DNA of 64,000 bases from Ignavibacteriales bacterium UBA1304 (lineage in GTDB: Bacteria; Bacteroidota; Ignavibacteria; Ignavibacteriales; Ignavibacteriaceae): assembly GCA_002307295.1 (NCBI GenBank), contig DBTY01000026.1, forward strand, positions 1-64,000. The letters run 5' to 3'. The notes below the pieces were generated by a model. The model was not told the DNA's origin, did no database searches, and worked only from the letters and a program-made list of their open reading frames with translations. Positions 35,073 to 44,087 of the stretch are shown here, piece by piece; the stretch's first letter is position 1, and every line of letters starts with the position of its first letter. A program made the translations under genes and the position numbers.

Positions 35073-35103
35073 CTTGACAAATGTTTAAGAATATATTAAT
35101 TTG
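35073..35103 (+). promoter_or_regulatory. candidate Bacteroidota-type promoter
   Basis: CTTG at 35073-35076 and TTAATTTG at 35096-35103 are 19 bases apart, close to the TTTG-N19-21-TAnnTTTG consensus with one mismatch in each half. Transcription would start near 35110, after the earliest possible start codon of the next gene, so that gene would have to begin at 35134. Confidence 0.35.
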
Positions 35104-35133
35104 ATGTCTATCGAATTAAAAAATAATGTTAAG

Positions 35134-35367
35134 ATGAAAGAGCAATTGAATAAATATAAAAAAGACGGGAAACGGAAATTTGAAACAACTGAATATTCGT
35201 TATGCATAAATCCGGGGATTCCAGCCTTGCTTATAAACTATGAAAGGATTCAAACAGGCGCAAATAAGAAGGATAAAAAATTACTTTTAAGCGTAACATT
35301 TAATACTATGAAGATGCGGTTGAATAATTCGCGCAAAACAAGTTATGAAAACGAGTACGGAAACTAA
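35134..35367 (+). CDS. small hypothetical protein upstream of the ArsR/GIY-YIG gene
   Basis: Not recognised. From the ATG at 35134 it is 77 aa; TTG at 35101 or ATG at 35104 would add up to 11 residues but probably lie before the transcription start. The protein is basic (MKEQLNKYKKDGKRKFE) with a hydrophobic middle (PGIPALLINYERIQ). Its stop codon abuts the ATG of the following gene (TAAATG), which suggests coupled translation and is the main reason to call it. It could also be a leader peptide. Confidence 0.45.
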   Translation: MKEQLNKYKKDGKRKFETTEYSLCINPGIPALLINYERIQTGANKKDKKLLLSVTFNTMKMRLNNSRKTSYENEYGN

Positions 35368-36354
35368 ATGAAAATAGAAAAAAGTCAGAATATAATTAAA
35401 GCCCTGGCGGACGGCTCCCGCATACGTATAATGAAAGCCTTATTGGAAAAACCTCAATATGTGGAGGAATTATCGGCGCGGTTAAATATCGGCGCGCCTA
35501 CAATTTCATTTCATTTAAAAAAACTTGAACATGCTGGGTTTGTAGTAAAAAACAAAGAACAGTATTACATGATGTTCAGCGTAAATAAAGATGCGCTTTC
35601 AATTACGCTTCATGAGTTGATTAACGTTGAAGACGGCGATAAAGAAATGCAGGACGAAAGGATGATTCAATACCGTAATAAAGTCATAAAAACATACTTT
35701 AAAAAGGGCATGCTGGATCATCTGCCCTCGCAGGAAAAAAAAAGAAAAATAGCGCTTGAGGAAATTGCAGGACGATTTGCTGTAAATAAAAAATATGACG
35801 AGTCTGAGGTAACCAAAATAATTGAAGAAGTATATGGCGATTACTGCACAATCCGGAGAGAGCTTATTGATAGAAAAATTATGGCAAGGAAGGGCAATGC
35901 TTACTGGCTTACAAATCCAATTGCACAAAAGCCTGTGATTGCCGCTGCGCCTGAAAGTAAAGAGGAAAATAGAGTTATGGATAGAAAAAAAGAACTTAAA
36001 ATGGCATATAAAATGAATCCCCCTAAAGGAGGAGTATTCCAGATTAAAAATCTTGTAAACGGTAAATTATATGTGGGAAGCTGGCCTAACATAGAAGGAA
36101 GAATCAACAGGGACCGGATGATTCTTAATATGAACGGGCATGTTTCTGAAAAAGAGCTTCAGGAGGAATGGAACGAATTTGGCGAGAAAAATTTTGAGTT
36201 CAAAATTTTAGATATATTAAAACGTCAGGAAGATTCAAGCGATTTAGATTATAGAAAAGAGCTTGATCTACTTGAAGAAATGTGGGTAGAAAAGTTGCAG
36301 CCGTTTGGCGAAAAAGGCTATAACAGACAAAACGCAAAGAAAACGAAGCAATAA
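35368..36354 (+). CDS. ArsR-type HTH, DUF2087 and GIY-YIG fusion
   Basis: A 328-aa protein of three parts. Residues 1-75 form an ArsR-like winged helix (KALADGSRIRIMKALLEK, IGAPTISFHLKKLEHAGFV), with no cysteine pair for metal sensing. Residues about 105-185 match DUF2087 (YFKKGMLDHLPSQEKKRKI, CTIRRELIDRKIMARKG). From residue 222 there is a GIY-YIG nuclease-like domain: GVFQIKNLVNGKLYVGSW, arginines in EGRINRDR, the helix LQEEWNEFGEKNFEFKIL and a late glutamate in LEEMWVEKLQ. The first tyrosine of GIY is replaced by phenylalanine, so activity is uncertain. A regulator that can also nick or process DNA is one reading. Confidence 0.85.
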   Translation: MKIEKSQNIIKALADGSRIRIMKALLEKPQYVEELSARLNIGAPTISFHLKKLEHAGFVVKNKEQYYMMFSVNKDALSITLHELINVEDGDKEMQDERMIQYRNKVIKTYFKKGMLDHLPSQEKKRKIALEEIAGRFAVNKKYDESEVTKIIEEVYGDYCTIRRELIDRKIMARKGNAYWLTNPIAQKPVIAAAPESKEENRVMDRKKELKMAYKMNPPKGGVFQIKNLVNGKLYVGSWPNIEGRINRDRMILNMNGHVSEKELQEEWNEFGEKNFEFKILDILKRQEDSSDLDYRKELDLLEEMWVEKLQPFGEKGYNRQNAKKTKQ

Positions 36355-36578
36355 TATATTTTAAAACAATATCGCATTATCTTCTCTGGGAGGGAAAAAA
36401 TACTTTAGGGGAGCGTCAACCCGGTAAATGGAGGCTCTCCTTAAGAATTAAGGATTTACAATAAATGCGAGCGTTTTTTAGAAAAAAATATTAACTGAAA
36501 GGATAATTTCATTCTTTTTAATTTGTTTTGATTAGTATTTTAATTAAACTATATACAGTTATAATATTTATTTAGTAT

Positions 36579-37331
36579 ATGATCTCTGCAAATTTCATTT
36601 CAGAACAAATTAAAAAATCTAAGAGCGAACGGCGCACTTCTTCTTTTATCAGGAATTTTGTTTTCTATATAGTTGATAAAGCTTTAAAAGAGCAATATGG
36701 CGAAAACTATTCCGTACGCTGCCTGCAATCATCTGCCGGAATTCAGCGGATGCTGCAGAAGTTTGATATAGAAAGCAAACTATATACAAGCTCTTTTTGC
36801 ACTATAGAGATTTTAATAGAAGGGGATAAAACCGAATGGGCCTGGGGAGGATTTTGGGATAAAGACCATCATGTTATTGCAGTCAGCGAATATTCAGATC
36901 TTATCGACCTTTCTATATCCCAGCTATACCAGCATCCCGGGTCTGGAATTAAGAACGCTATTCCAATACCGGCTTTATGGTGGACGCCGCTAAATAATTG
37001 GCCTATGCATATAAAATACTTGCCTGAAAGTCCTGTGGCAATAGAACTGCCCCCTGAAGAAATGAATAAGTTTAATAACTATTTGAACAGGGTAGACGAA
37101 ATAGCCGACGAAGCTTTGCAAAAAATTAATTCCGAAGACGTAAATTTTACTCCTATGATAACAGGAATCGATTCTTTGAATAAAATGACTGAAGACGGGA
37201 ATCTTTGGCTTATTCTATGCAGGAGAATTGTTGAACAAGGGATAAAATACCCAGAATGGATTATCAATAAAGAGATTGAATTAAGAAAAAATATTGCAGA
37301 AAACCGCGACGCCCAGCAAAAAAGAAAATAA
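36579..37331 (+). CDS. unrecognised protein, possible cysteine-hydrolase fold
   Basis: I do not recognise this 250-aa protein. It has no signal peptide or membrane helix. The region 40-115 reads like a papain/transglutaminase-type core: a cysteine at the start of a helix (C48 in VRCLQSSAGIQRML), then WAWGGFWDKDHHVIAV with H97/H98 at a strand, followed by SEYSDLIDLSI with D107/D110. This Cys-His-Asp order is only suggestive. It stands alone 224 bases after the GIY-YIG fusion gene and is convergent with a HAD gene 44 bases away. Confidence 0.7.
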   Translation: MISANFISEQIKKSKSERRTSSFIRNFVFYIVDKALKEQYGENYSVRCLQSSAGIQRMLQKFDIESKLYTSSFCTIEILIEGDKTEWAWGGFWDKDHHVIAVSEYSDLIDLSISQLYQHPGSGIKNAIPIPALWWTPLNNWPMHIKYLPESPVAIELPPEEMNKFNNYLNRVDEIADEALQKINSEDVNFTPMITGIDSLNKMTEDGNLWLILCRRIVEQGIKYPEWIINKEIELRKNIAENRDAQQKRK

Positions 37332-37375
37332 TAACCGCTTATTTTTAACCGCCAAGAATCAAATCGAAATCAATT

Positions 37376-38032
37376 TTACAGATTAAACAAATCATTTAAG
37401 CTTGAAATATTAAGGTTTACAAAATTATTAATTGTAAAATTAGTATTTGTCAGCTCTTCCTTAGTATGAGTTGTAGTTACGCCAATTACTTTCATCTTTG
37501 CGTTAATAGCAGAATTAACTCCGGAAATGGAGTCTTCAAACACTACGCAATTTTCAGCGGGGGTATTTAGTTTGGCGGCAGTTTTAAGATAAATTTCTGG
37601 ATCAGGTTTGCCCCGTTTAACCTTTGAAGCGTCTATAATTATTTTAAAGTAATCAGTTAATCCCGTTTTCTCCAGAACAAAATTAATATTAACAAAAGGC
37701 GCCGAAGTAGCTATAGCAAATTTTATATTTTCATTTTTTAGGATGTCAAGAAAAGCGACTAAACCGTCCAAAGGTTTTATAAATGGCTCGTATAAAGTTC
37801 TGTAGTTTTGGTTAATTTCAGCGATGTACAATTCGCTAAGTTCTTTGGATATTTCTTTGCCAAACAGGTAGACTAACGCTTCGCTTCCAGTCCTGCCGAA
37901 AATTTTATTTTCAAGCTCGTCTTCATTTAAGAATAAATTATATTTTTTACAAAAGGCTAACCACGCTTTTTTATGATATGGATTGCTGTCAATAATAACG
38001 CCGTCCATATCAAATATTACTGAAAATTTCAT
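37376..38032 (-). CDS. HAD-family phosphatase, beta-phosphoglucomutase-like
   Basis: A 218-aa cytoplasmic hydrolase or mutase of HAD subfamily I. The nucleophile D8 and the acid D10 are in FDMDGV, motif II is IATSAP, the motif III lysine is in KRGKPDPEIYL, and motif IV is VFEDSISG. The helical cap at about 15-85 (NPYHKKAWLAFCKKYN) is like those of sugar-phosphate phosphatases and beta-phosphoglucomutase. The substrate cannot be told. It is the last of a run of minus-strand single genes. Confidence 0.9.
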   Translation of the reverse strand: MKFSVIFDMDGVIIDSNPYHKKAWLAFCKKYNLFLNEDELENKIFGRTGSEALVYLFGKEISKELSELYIAEINQNYRTLYEPFIKPLDGLVAFLDILKNENIKFAIATSAPFVNINFVLEKTGLTDYFKIIIDASKVKRGKPDPEIYLKTAAKLNTPAENCVVFEDSISGVNSAINAKMKVIGVTTTHTKEELTNTNFTINNFVNLNISSLNDLFNL

Positions 38033-38237
38033 TTTATTTCCCTGAAAAACAGCGCAAAACCTGAATGCGCCCGATTGATTTGTTTAATAACCTCGCTAAA
38101 AAGAATAAAGAATCACGATAAATAACTGAAACAGAGTTCCATTGTTTATTTTAAATATAAAAAGATAGCGCAGAAATTCAAGTGTATGATCTATCGCTAA
38201 TTATTGAGACGTTGAAGATGAGAGAGGGTTTAGCATG

Positions 38238-39023
38238 TTATTCGAGGATATTGTTTTTCAATTTTGATAGCACGTCGTTATCCAGGTTAATAGCATTTAC
38301 TAAATAATCCTCTATTGAGTCGTACTTCGAAAGGATATTATCCAGAGCGCTGTTAAGGTATTCTGGTATGGCTTGAAATAAAGGCTGCATACGTTCAGGT
38401 TTAATTCTAAAGAGGCTAATCCACCTTACAAGCAGAGAAATTTTTCTAATGCGCGGACCAGCATATACGTTAGTTAACATATAATCTTCAAGAACCACGC
38501 TACGGTCGACGCCGCATAACAGCTGAATGAGCGCGGAAATAAACCCCGAACGGTCTTTGCCTACGGTGCAATGCAGCAAGGCGGGGAGGTTGTCAGGATT
38601 TGATAAAAGGGTAAATATTTGATTGACTGAAGAGCGGCATTCAAACGAATAGCTGTGATAATGATCTTTTATATACTGTTCAAAATCAAAATTGCCCGAC
38701 CTAAATGTGAGGAACCAAAATAACTGAAAATAATTTACATTTCTGCTTTGATGCGATAAAGAAATATTAATTACTTTTATATTTGAGTCCTTTGGAATGT
38801 TATCGCCTCTCGAATCGCGTTCATTTTGCGTGCGGAGATCGACGACAGTTTTAATTTTTAATTGCGCAAATTTATCTAAATCGTTTTTAGTCAATTTAGA
38901 CAACTCGTCAGAACGGAACAACAATCCGCTTTTTAAGACGCGTCCATCGGACGTTTTTAATCCGCCTATTTCGCGGAAATTAAATGCTCCTTCAAGAGGA
39001 ATATGGCGGTTATCGTTATTCAT
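38238..39023 (-). CDS. tyrosine-protein phosphatase, PF13350-like
   Basis: A 261-aa phosphatase with the CX5R loop HCTVGKDRSGF (nucleophile C152, R158). The opening PLEGAFNFREIGGLKTSDGR and the VVDLRTQNERD strand are typical of bacterial Y_phosphatase3 enzymes, which act on phosphotyrosine, phosphoserine or phosphoinositides. No signal peptide is seen. It starts 12 bases after the stop of a six-helix membrane protein, so the two are probably one operon. Confidence 0.92.
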   Translation of the reverse strand: MNNDNRHIPLEGAFNFREIGGLKTSDGRVLKSGLLFRSDELSKLTKNDLDKFAQLKIKTVVDLRTQNERDSRGDNIPKDSNIKVINISLSHQSRNVNYFQLFWFLTFRSGNFDFEQYIKDHYHSYSFECRSSVNQIFTLLSNPDNLPALLHCTVGKDRSGFISALIQLLCGVDRSVVLEDYMLTNVYAGPRIRKISLLVRWISLFRIKPERMQPLFQAIPEYLNSALDNILSKYDSIEDYLVNAINLDNDVLSKLKNNILE

Positions 39024-39035
39024 AAAAATAAATAA

Positions 39036-39608
39036 TTAAAAATTATAACTTACGCGAAAGCTCATACCTAAACCTACGCCAAGGCCAATTATGGCTCCGG
39101 CTTTAAGATTATTAAGCAGGTAAACGGCTAAGGATGAAAATTCGTCGATGGGCGAAAGACCAAAAGCGTAAATATTTAAAAGAGTCATTATTAAATAAAC
39201 TATTATAAAACCTATAAGCCAATAAGCAAAGGTAAGGAAATATGAAAGTTTGGATTCGAATTTATATTTTTTTTCTATAAGACTAATTAGGATTACAAGA
39301 GCGCCAATAAAAATAAACCAGGAGATGTTTCCAAATAGAGCCAGCATGTTTTGACTAGGCATAAGAGTAATAACTAAAAGGAGAGAATAAACGCTGCCAA
39401 AAAGAAGAAAGTCAGTTACTCCCCATTTTTTTATGAAATGGGAAAAAAATATTGCAGAGACGCCATATAAAATATAGGCGAACTCTGTAGAGGACGACCG
39501 AAAAATTGAACTGCCAATTAAAAGTAAACCTACAAATGCAAGGCAAACGATTTTAAATAATATTTGTAAAGTAACGTCTTTAAATTTGTCTTTAATGGCA
39601 TTTTTCAT
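39036..39608 (-). CDS. six-helix membrane protein of unknown function
   Basis: A 190-aa inner-membrane protein. I count six hydrophobic segments, at roughly 14-36, 47-64, 70-87, 91-111, 121-148 and 160-185, and no soluble domain. The C-terminus (GAIIGLGVGLGMSFRVSYNF) is glycine-rich. No family is recognised. It lies directly upstream of the tyrosine phosphatase gene in the same direction, with only 12 bases between them. Confidence 0.75.
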   Translation of the reverse strand: MKNAIKDKFKDVTLQILFKIVCLAFVGLLLIGSSIFRSSSTEFAYILYGVSAIFFSHFIKKWGVTDFLLFGSVYSLLLVITLMPSQNMLALFGNISWFIFIGALVILISLIEKKYKFESKLSYFLTFAYWLIGFIIVYLIMTLLNIYAFGLSPIDEFSSLAVYLLNNLKAGAIIGLGVGLGMSFRVSYNF

Positions 39609-39763
39609 TGAGGAGCCTTGTATTGAATAAAAAAGATATAACGGAACATACTGATAAGACGCAATATAATCAACCGGGCTGCTAATATAATACGCGTGCA
39701 GAGATACTATACGAAATGCGAAACAGAATTTACTTAAACTATAACATTATTTATACAACGCTG

Positions 39764-40231
39764 CTAAATATGATTCCATTCCCATATGTTGTACTGTACT
39801 TCATGGGGGATTTTATGTCCGCATTGTTTAAGAGTAAGAATAATATTTCCACGGTGATGAGCTTCGTGCGATATAAGATAGCCAAGCATAGGAATAATGC
39901 CCCGCTTAAAGCCTTTCATTTTTCCGTTGTCGTCATAACCCTGGCTAAACCAAAGAGCATAAGCGTTAGCGGACTGAACGAGCCGCTGTTTAAGCAGTTC
40001 TTTGTCTACAAGCTTCGCTTTATTAATCTCAACCTGAGATTCCATTAATTTTTTAGCGTAACGCTCAAGACGCCAAAGTCTTAAATTGTGAATGTGCGCA
40101 AACTGAAGCGCAACGTCTCTTCCGCCCCGCTTTGAGAGGGTGCATTTTAATCCTTCGTCGCTGATAGCATCTAACAGCATTAAGTTCACTCTATTATTTA
40201 TCAGCCATGTTTCAATAATTTGCTCTTTCAT
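39764..40231 (-). CDS. DinB-family protein
   Basis: A four-helix-bundle metalloprotein of 155 aa from the ATG at 40231, which has GGAG before it; a longer start at 40303 adds an improbable hydrophobic leader. Possible metal ligands are in QFAHIHNLRLW and the pair in SHEAHHRGNIILTL, the usual DinB positions. Family members include thiol-S-transferases and dehalogenase-like enzymes; its substrate is unknown. A second DinB-like gene occurs at 54 kb but differs strongly. Confidence 0.88.
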   Translation of the reverse strand: MKEQIIETWLINNRVNLMLLDAISDEGLKCTLSKRGGRDVALQFAHIHNLRLWRLERYAKKLMESQVEINKAKLVDKELLKQRLVQSANAYALWFSQGYDDNGKMKGFKRGIIPMLGYLISHEAHHRGNIILTLKQCGHKIPHEVQYNIWEWNHI

Positions 40232-40532
40232 ATTTACTCTCCAAAGGTTATGAAAATAAAATATAAAAATAAATTTCAATATCGGCTCAAAAAACGGGAT
40301 CAAACGCTCTTGCCGAAAGTATAATCATAGTAACGGTTATTTAAACTACTGAATAAAAAGCAGGATGAAGATTTTTTTACTGATACACAAAAACATACGC
40401 TAGGATTAAGAAGTATTTTGGGTTTATATATTTTAAGGCTAATTTAGAAATGAATCTGATTAAAAACAATAGGGGCAGACAAATATAAGTGGAGAGTTGA
40501 CGGCAGAAATATATCCGCCGTCAATAAAAAAA

Positions 40533-40862
40533 CTAATCGACAATAAAAAGTTTTGCTCCAGTGGAAGTGGAGGAGCGGTGCGGGTTAATATCGTCGGATA
40601 CCTGATAACTGGCGCCCGGTTTAAGGACAAAAATTCTTCCATCTTCAAGTTCTGTTATAAGTTCTCCTTCCATAACAAGCAGAACGTGACCGCGTTTACA
40701 CCAGTGATCGGCTTTATAGCCGGGGGTGTATTCAACCATTCTGACTCTGATATTGCCAATTTCTAAAGTGCGCCATAAAGCTTTGCCCGTTATTCCCGGG
40801 TGTTCAACTGGGGTTATAGCCGCCCAAACGGCAGTATTAAAAGGAACGTCTAATATTTTCAT
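40533..40862 (-). CDS. DHCW-motif cupin protein
   Basis: A 109-aa single-domain cupin. The first cupin motif is replaced by the family-specific YTPGYKADHWCKRGH, with the tryptophan-cysteine pair after the histidine, and the second part is LEDGRIFVLKPGASY. Such small proteins are of unknown function, probably metal-binding and cytoplasmic. The C-terminal end (NPHRSSTSTGAKLFIVD) closes the barrel. It lies 32 bases downstream of the SIMPL gene on the same strand. Confidence 0.88.
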   Translation of the reverse strand: MKILDVPFNTAVWAAITPVEHPGITGKALWRTLEIGNIRVRMVEYTPGYKADHWCKRGHVLLVMEGELITELEDGRIFVLKPGASYQVSDDINPHRSSTSTGAKLFIVD

Positions 40863-40894
40863 ATAAGTTGTATTAAAAATTCAAAATTTATTAT

Positions 40895-41578
40895 TTAGTT
40901 AATTAATCCAAATTTTACACGGACGCTTCGTTTGATTGATAGTTTGCCTAATAAAGGTTCTGCTTCAGCTGAGGCGTCTTTTGTTATTGTATTTAAAGCA
41001 TACGAAAAAGCTGGATATGAATTATTCTCGGATATTTCCAGGATAGGACCTATCTTGGCTCCAAGAGCGGCGGCCATGTATTCGGCTTTTGCTTTGGCCG
41101 CTTTAAGAGCATTTTCGTAGGATGTTTCATTTTGCGTTTCGTAGTCAGAGGAACTATAATATGAGTTAACTGTTTCATATTCTTTATCTTCTGCAAGAAG
41201 GCTGGAAAGAATGTAGTACTTTGATATGTCTTTTAGGACAAAAGAAACGTTTACAGAAACAAAAAAACCGTTTTGTGTTTTGGAGTAGCTTTTTTGTTCA
41301 TAATTTCTTCCAAGAGAAATTGGCGAAACATCAATTTCTGAAGCGGGAATATCTGTTTTTTTTAGTATTGATAAAAGTTTTTCAAGCGAAGCGTCGCATA
41401 TTGATTTACTCTCTTTTAAAGAAGCGTTAATAGCTTTAATGTTTACGCTAAAGTTAATTTTATCTGCTTGAGCTAATAATTCTGAAGTCCCGTTAACTTC
41501 TATAAATGTGGGCGTTGGTTGAGCGTTAATAGATATAACGCAAAGGAATAGAACTATGAATGACGCTAACGATTTCAT
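40895..41578 (-). CDS. SIMPL (DUF541) domain protein, exported
   Basis: A 227-aa periplasmic or outer-membrane-associated protein with a clear signal peptide (MKSLASFIVLFLCVISINAQ). The DUF541/SIMPL family signature is visible in IEVNGTSELLAQADKINFSV, in the central NYEQKSYSKTQNGFFVSVNV and in YENALKAAKAKAEYMAAALG. Known members include a mouse SIMPL homologue and bacterial BP26 and YggE. YggE affects oxidative stress, but the molecular role is unclear. AAGAGGAAAT precedes the ATG. Confidence 0.93.
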   Translation of the reverse strand: MKSLASFIVLFLCVISINAQPTPTFIEVNGTSELLAQADKINFSVNIKAINASLKESKSICDASLEKLLSILKKTDIPASEIDVSPISLGRNYEQKSYSKTQNGFFVSVNVSFVLKDISKYYILSSLLAEDKEYETVNSYYSSSDYETQNETSYENALKAAKAKAEYMAAALGAKIGPILEISENNSYPAFSYALNTITKDASAEAEPLLGKLSIKRSVRVKFGLIN

Positions 41579-41705
41579 TTGATTTCCTCTTTTAATTGTT
41601 AGGTAATAAATATAACGCGGCTATCCCAAAGTTTAGTCTATTTAAAATAAGCGCTTGTAGATTGATAAACAAGACACGAAAAAAGAACGCGGATTACAAA
41701 TAAAA

Positions 41706-42116
41706 TCAGTTCTGATAATCAGACGAAATTACATTGAGCAACTTAATTGCGTCGTCAACCTGATCGGCAGGGACGAAAAGATAATCGTGATAAAATGCAG
41801 AAACTGCATTAACGCTTATTTCCTGATCGGCCAATACGCCAAGCACAAAAGCAAGAAAACCTACGGCCTGGAGGCTTGAATGAACTGAAAGCGTTATCAT
41901 TTTAAAAACTGACGAAGGCTCTAATTTTTTTAGCTCTGCTTTTTCACGCGGAATAATAAGAGACCATCCTTCCGCTTCGCGCGTAATACTGACCGGATCG
42001 AGTTCTGCAAAATCTTTTAATTCATTAATAGCTATAGTGCAAAAAACAAATTCTCCATCGTTAAGAATCGGGTTCATATTTTTAAGTAAAAAAGATAAAT
42101 CGGTAATACCAGACAT
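41706..42116 (-). CDS. ACT-domain protein
   Basis: A 136-aa protein made of tandem ACT-like halves, like those of the CASTOR/ACT_7 group. The first (about 1-60) includes PILNDGEFVFCTI and the second (about 65-130) includes VFKMITLSVHSSLQAVGFLAFV with VNAVSAFYHDYLFVP. Such proteins bind amino acids or other small molecules and often regulate enzymes. No enzyme is fused and no linked pathway gene is next to it, so the ligand is unknown. Confidence 0.85.
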   Translation of the reverse strand: MSGITDLSFLLKNMNPILNDGEFVFCTIAINELKDFAELDPVSITREAEGWSLIIPREKAELKKLEPSSVFKMITLSVHSSLQAVGFLAFVLGVLADQEISVNAVSAFYHDYLFVPADQVDDAIKLLNVISSDYQN

Positions 42117-42431
42117 AAAACAAAAGTCCTTGAAACATTATTTTTATAAATAATAAAATTACGGTAAGGTAAATTAGCGTTGGTTTATACGCCGTGCCGT
42201 TTGAAAATACGGGCAGTTATCCTTAAAGTCGCCAGATTTAATTAAAAATCTATATTCCAAAGATACTTAAAAAACATAATATTATCCAGAGTAAAAAATA
42301 ATGAAAAATGAATTTTGCTTGCTAAAAATACTGGGCATAAGACTTATATCTGAAAATTATTATATGTAGTTTTACAAAACAGAAAAAAAATTCTGTATTT
42401 ACTTTATATATTTGAAAAACAGGGATGAGAA
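42117..42431. other. 315-base divergent intergenic region
   Basis: No gene seen. It lies between the divergent ACT and TPR genes and must contain both promoters. The only recognisable element is the TATATTTG box at 42407. Confidence 0.6.
42407..42414 (+). promoter_or_regulatory. candidate -7 promoter element of the TPR gene
   Basis: TATATTTG matches the TAnnTTTG consensus exactly and would start transcription about 10 bases before the ATG at 42432. The -33 half is not evident. Confidence 0.4.
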
Positions 42432-44087
42432 ATGAAAAAAGAACAAGTTTTGTTTTTTATAATCTTAATATTATCATTTGCTGCCGGGTCAGTCAGCGCA
42501 CAGGTAATACAACCGTTTCGCGATTCGCGAATACATGAAATTCATGGATTTGTAAAGTTTAAATCGGGCGATATTTACGGCGCAATAGAAGAGTATACGA
42601 AAGCTATAAAGTCTAATCCTAAAGACGCGCTTGCTTATTATAACAGGGCCAACGCAAAATTTGCTCTGCGCGATACGAAAGGATCTATGGAGGATTATAA
42701 CCGTTCAATAGAACTAAATCCCGCTTATGCTTACGCTTATTATAACAGAGGAGTCATAAAATCAGAAGCGGGCGATAAAAGAGGAGCTTATGAAGATTAC
42801 AACAAGGCAATTGAGCTGAATTCAAAGGACGCCGATATGTATTATAATAGAGGCGTAGTTGTGTCGTCAGTAGGGGATAAAAAGAGCGCGATTGAAAATT
42901 ATACAAAAGCGATTGAGCTTCGGCCTACTGATGCGGACGCATATTACAACCGAGGCAACTCGGAAGCTGATATGGGCAAAACTCCAGATGCTCTTAGCGA
43001 TTACACAAAAGCGATTGAGCTTAATATAAAATATACGGCCGCTTATATAAACAGGGGGATTATTTATGCCGCATATAGAAAATATGATAAAGCTTTAGAT
43101 GATTATAACAAAGCAATTGAATTAAACCCAGGTTATGCTGAGGAGTATTTTAACCGCGGTAATGCTAAGTTTATGCTTGGCGATAAAAAAGGAGCCAGCG
43201 ATGATTATAAAAAAACTCTGGAACTAACTCCTGATAACGCTAACGTATATATTAACTTTGGCATTATGAAAAATGCAGATGGAGACAAGCAGGGAGCAAT
43301 GGCCGATTATGCAAAAGCAATAGAAATAGACCCTAAAAACGCAGACGTATTTTACAACAGGGGGAACATTTACTATGAACTGGGAGATAAACAAAACGCA
43401 TATGCAGATTATACAAGAACGCTTGAACTGAATCCCAAACACAGAAAGGCATTCGTGAACAGAGGGCTTGCTAAAAACGCCGCCGGAGATAAAAAAGGCG
43501 CTATAGAAGATTTTACAAGCGCTTTGGAGCTGGTTCCTAATAATACAGACGCGCTGAATTACAGGGGAAATGCAAGATATGATATGGGCAATATAAAAGG
43601 CGCTATTGCAGATTTTAATAAAGCTCTTGAAATTAATCCCAATGACTATAAAGCGCATTTCAACCTTGGAATTGTTAAGCATAGTTCAAATGACAACCCA
43701 GGCGCAATAATTGAGTTTACTGAGGCGATTGGACTAAATCCAAAATTCACTGACGCGTATTATAACCGCGGTATAATTAAAGCGGCTTCGAACGATAAAC
43801 AGGGAGCTCTTGCAGATTTTAATTTTGCAATCAGTCTTAATCCTAAAAATGCGGACGTTTATATTAACAGAGGAAACGCTAAATACGCTTTGAAGGATAA
43901 ACAGGGCTCTATAGACGATTTTACAAAAGCGATAGAACTAAATCCATCTCTTGCCGTAGCTTATTTTAACAGAGGCAGCATTAACAGCTCGTTAGGTAAA
44001 AAGGAGGAGGCTTGCTCAGATTTGAAAAAAGCTAAAGAGCTTGGCTATGATAAAGCCGACGATCTGATTAAAACAAACTGCAAATAA
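42432..44087 (+). CDS. secreted protein with 15 TPR repeats
   Basis: A 551-aa exported protein: a signal peptide (about 1-24, ending VSAQ), then about 15 regular 34-residue tetratricopeptide repeats with the consensus AYYNRGxxK...GDKxGAxxDYxKAIELNP, and a short C-terminal tail (KKAKELGYDKADD). TPR stacks form a superhelix that binds other proteins; here it would be in the periplasm or on the outer membrane. No enzyme domain is present. The repeats are very similar in DNA, so the copy number may vary between strains. Confidence 0.93.
   Translation: MKKEQVLFFIILILSFAAGSVSAQVIQPFRDSRIHEIHGFVKFKSGDIYGAIEEYTKAIKSNPKDALAYYNRANAKFALRDTKGSMEDYNRSIELNPAYAYAYYNRGVIKSEAGDKRGAYEDYNKAIELNSKDADMYYNRGVVVSSVGDKKSAIENYTKAIELRPTDADAYYNRGNSEADMGKTPDALSDYTKAIELNIKYTAAYINRGIIYAAYRKYDKALDDYNKAIELNPGYAEEYFNRGNAKFMLGDKKGASDDYKKTLELTPDNANVYINFGIMKNADGDKQGAMADYAKAIEIDPKNADVFYNRGNIYYELGDKQNAYADYTRTLELNPKHRKAFVNRGLAKNAAGDKKGAIEDFTSALELVPNNTDALNYRGNARYDMGNIKGAIADFNKALEINPNDYKAHFNLGIVKHSSNDNPGAIIEFTEAIGLNPKFTDAYYNRGIIKAASNDKQGALADFNFAISLNPKNADVYINRGNAKYALKDKQGSIDDFTKAIELNPSLAVAYFNRGSINSSLGKKEEACSDLKKAKELGYDKADDLIKTNCK

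Larger units (their letters stand above)
34566..35100. other. 535-base intergenic region holding several palindromes
   Basis: No gene seen. Three short perfect palindromes and one terminator-like hairpin are packed within 130 bases (listed separately). The remainder is AT-rich and probably carries the promoter for the downstream regulator genes. Confidence 0.6.

Noticed and set aside
36400..36470. Hairpin GGGGAGC...GCTCTCC after the GIY-YIG fusion gene
   Set aside because: Stem is imperfect, the loop is long and no T run follows, so I cannot call it a terminator.
39716..40048. 110-aa frame on + opposite the DinB gene
   Set aside because: Antisense to a clear DinB protein, with no SD and no recognisable domain.
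42432..44087. Regular periodic repeats that might be a CRISPR or tandem array
   Set aside because: The periodicity is 102 bases (34 codons) in frame and encodes TPR repeats; no spacer-repeat structure is seen anywhere in the window.
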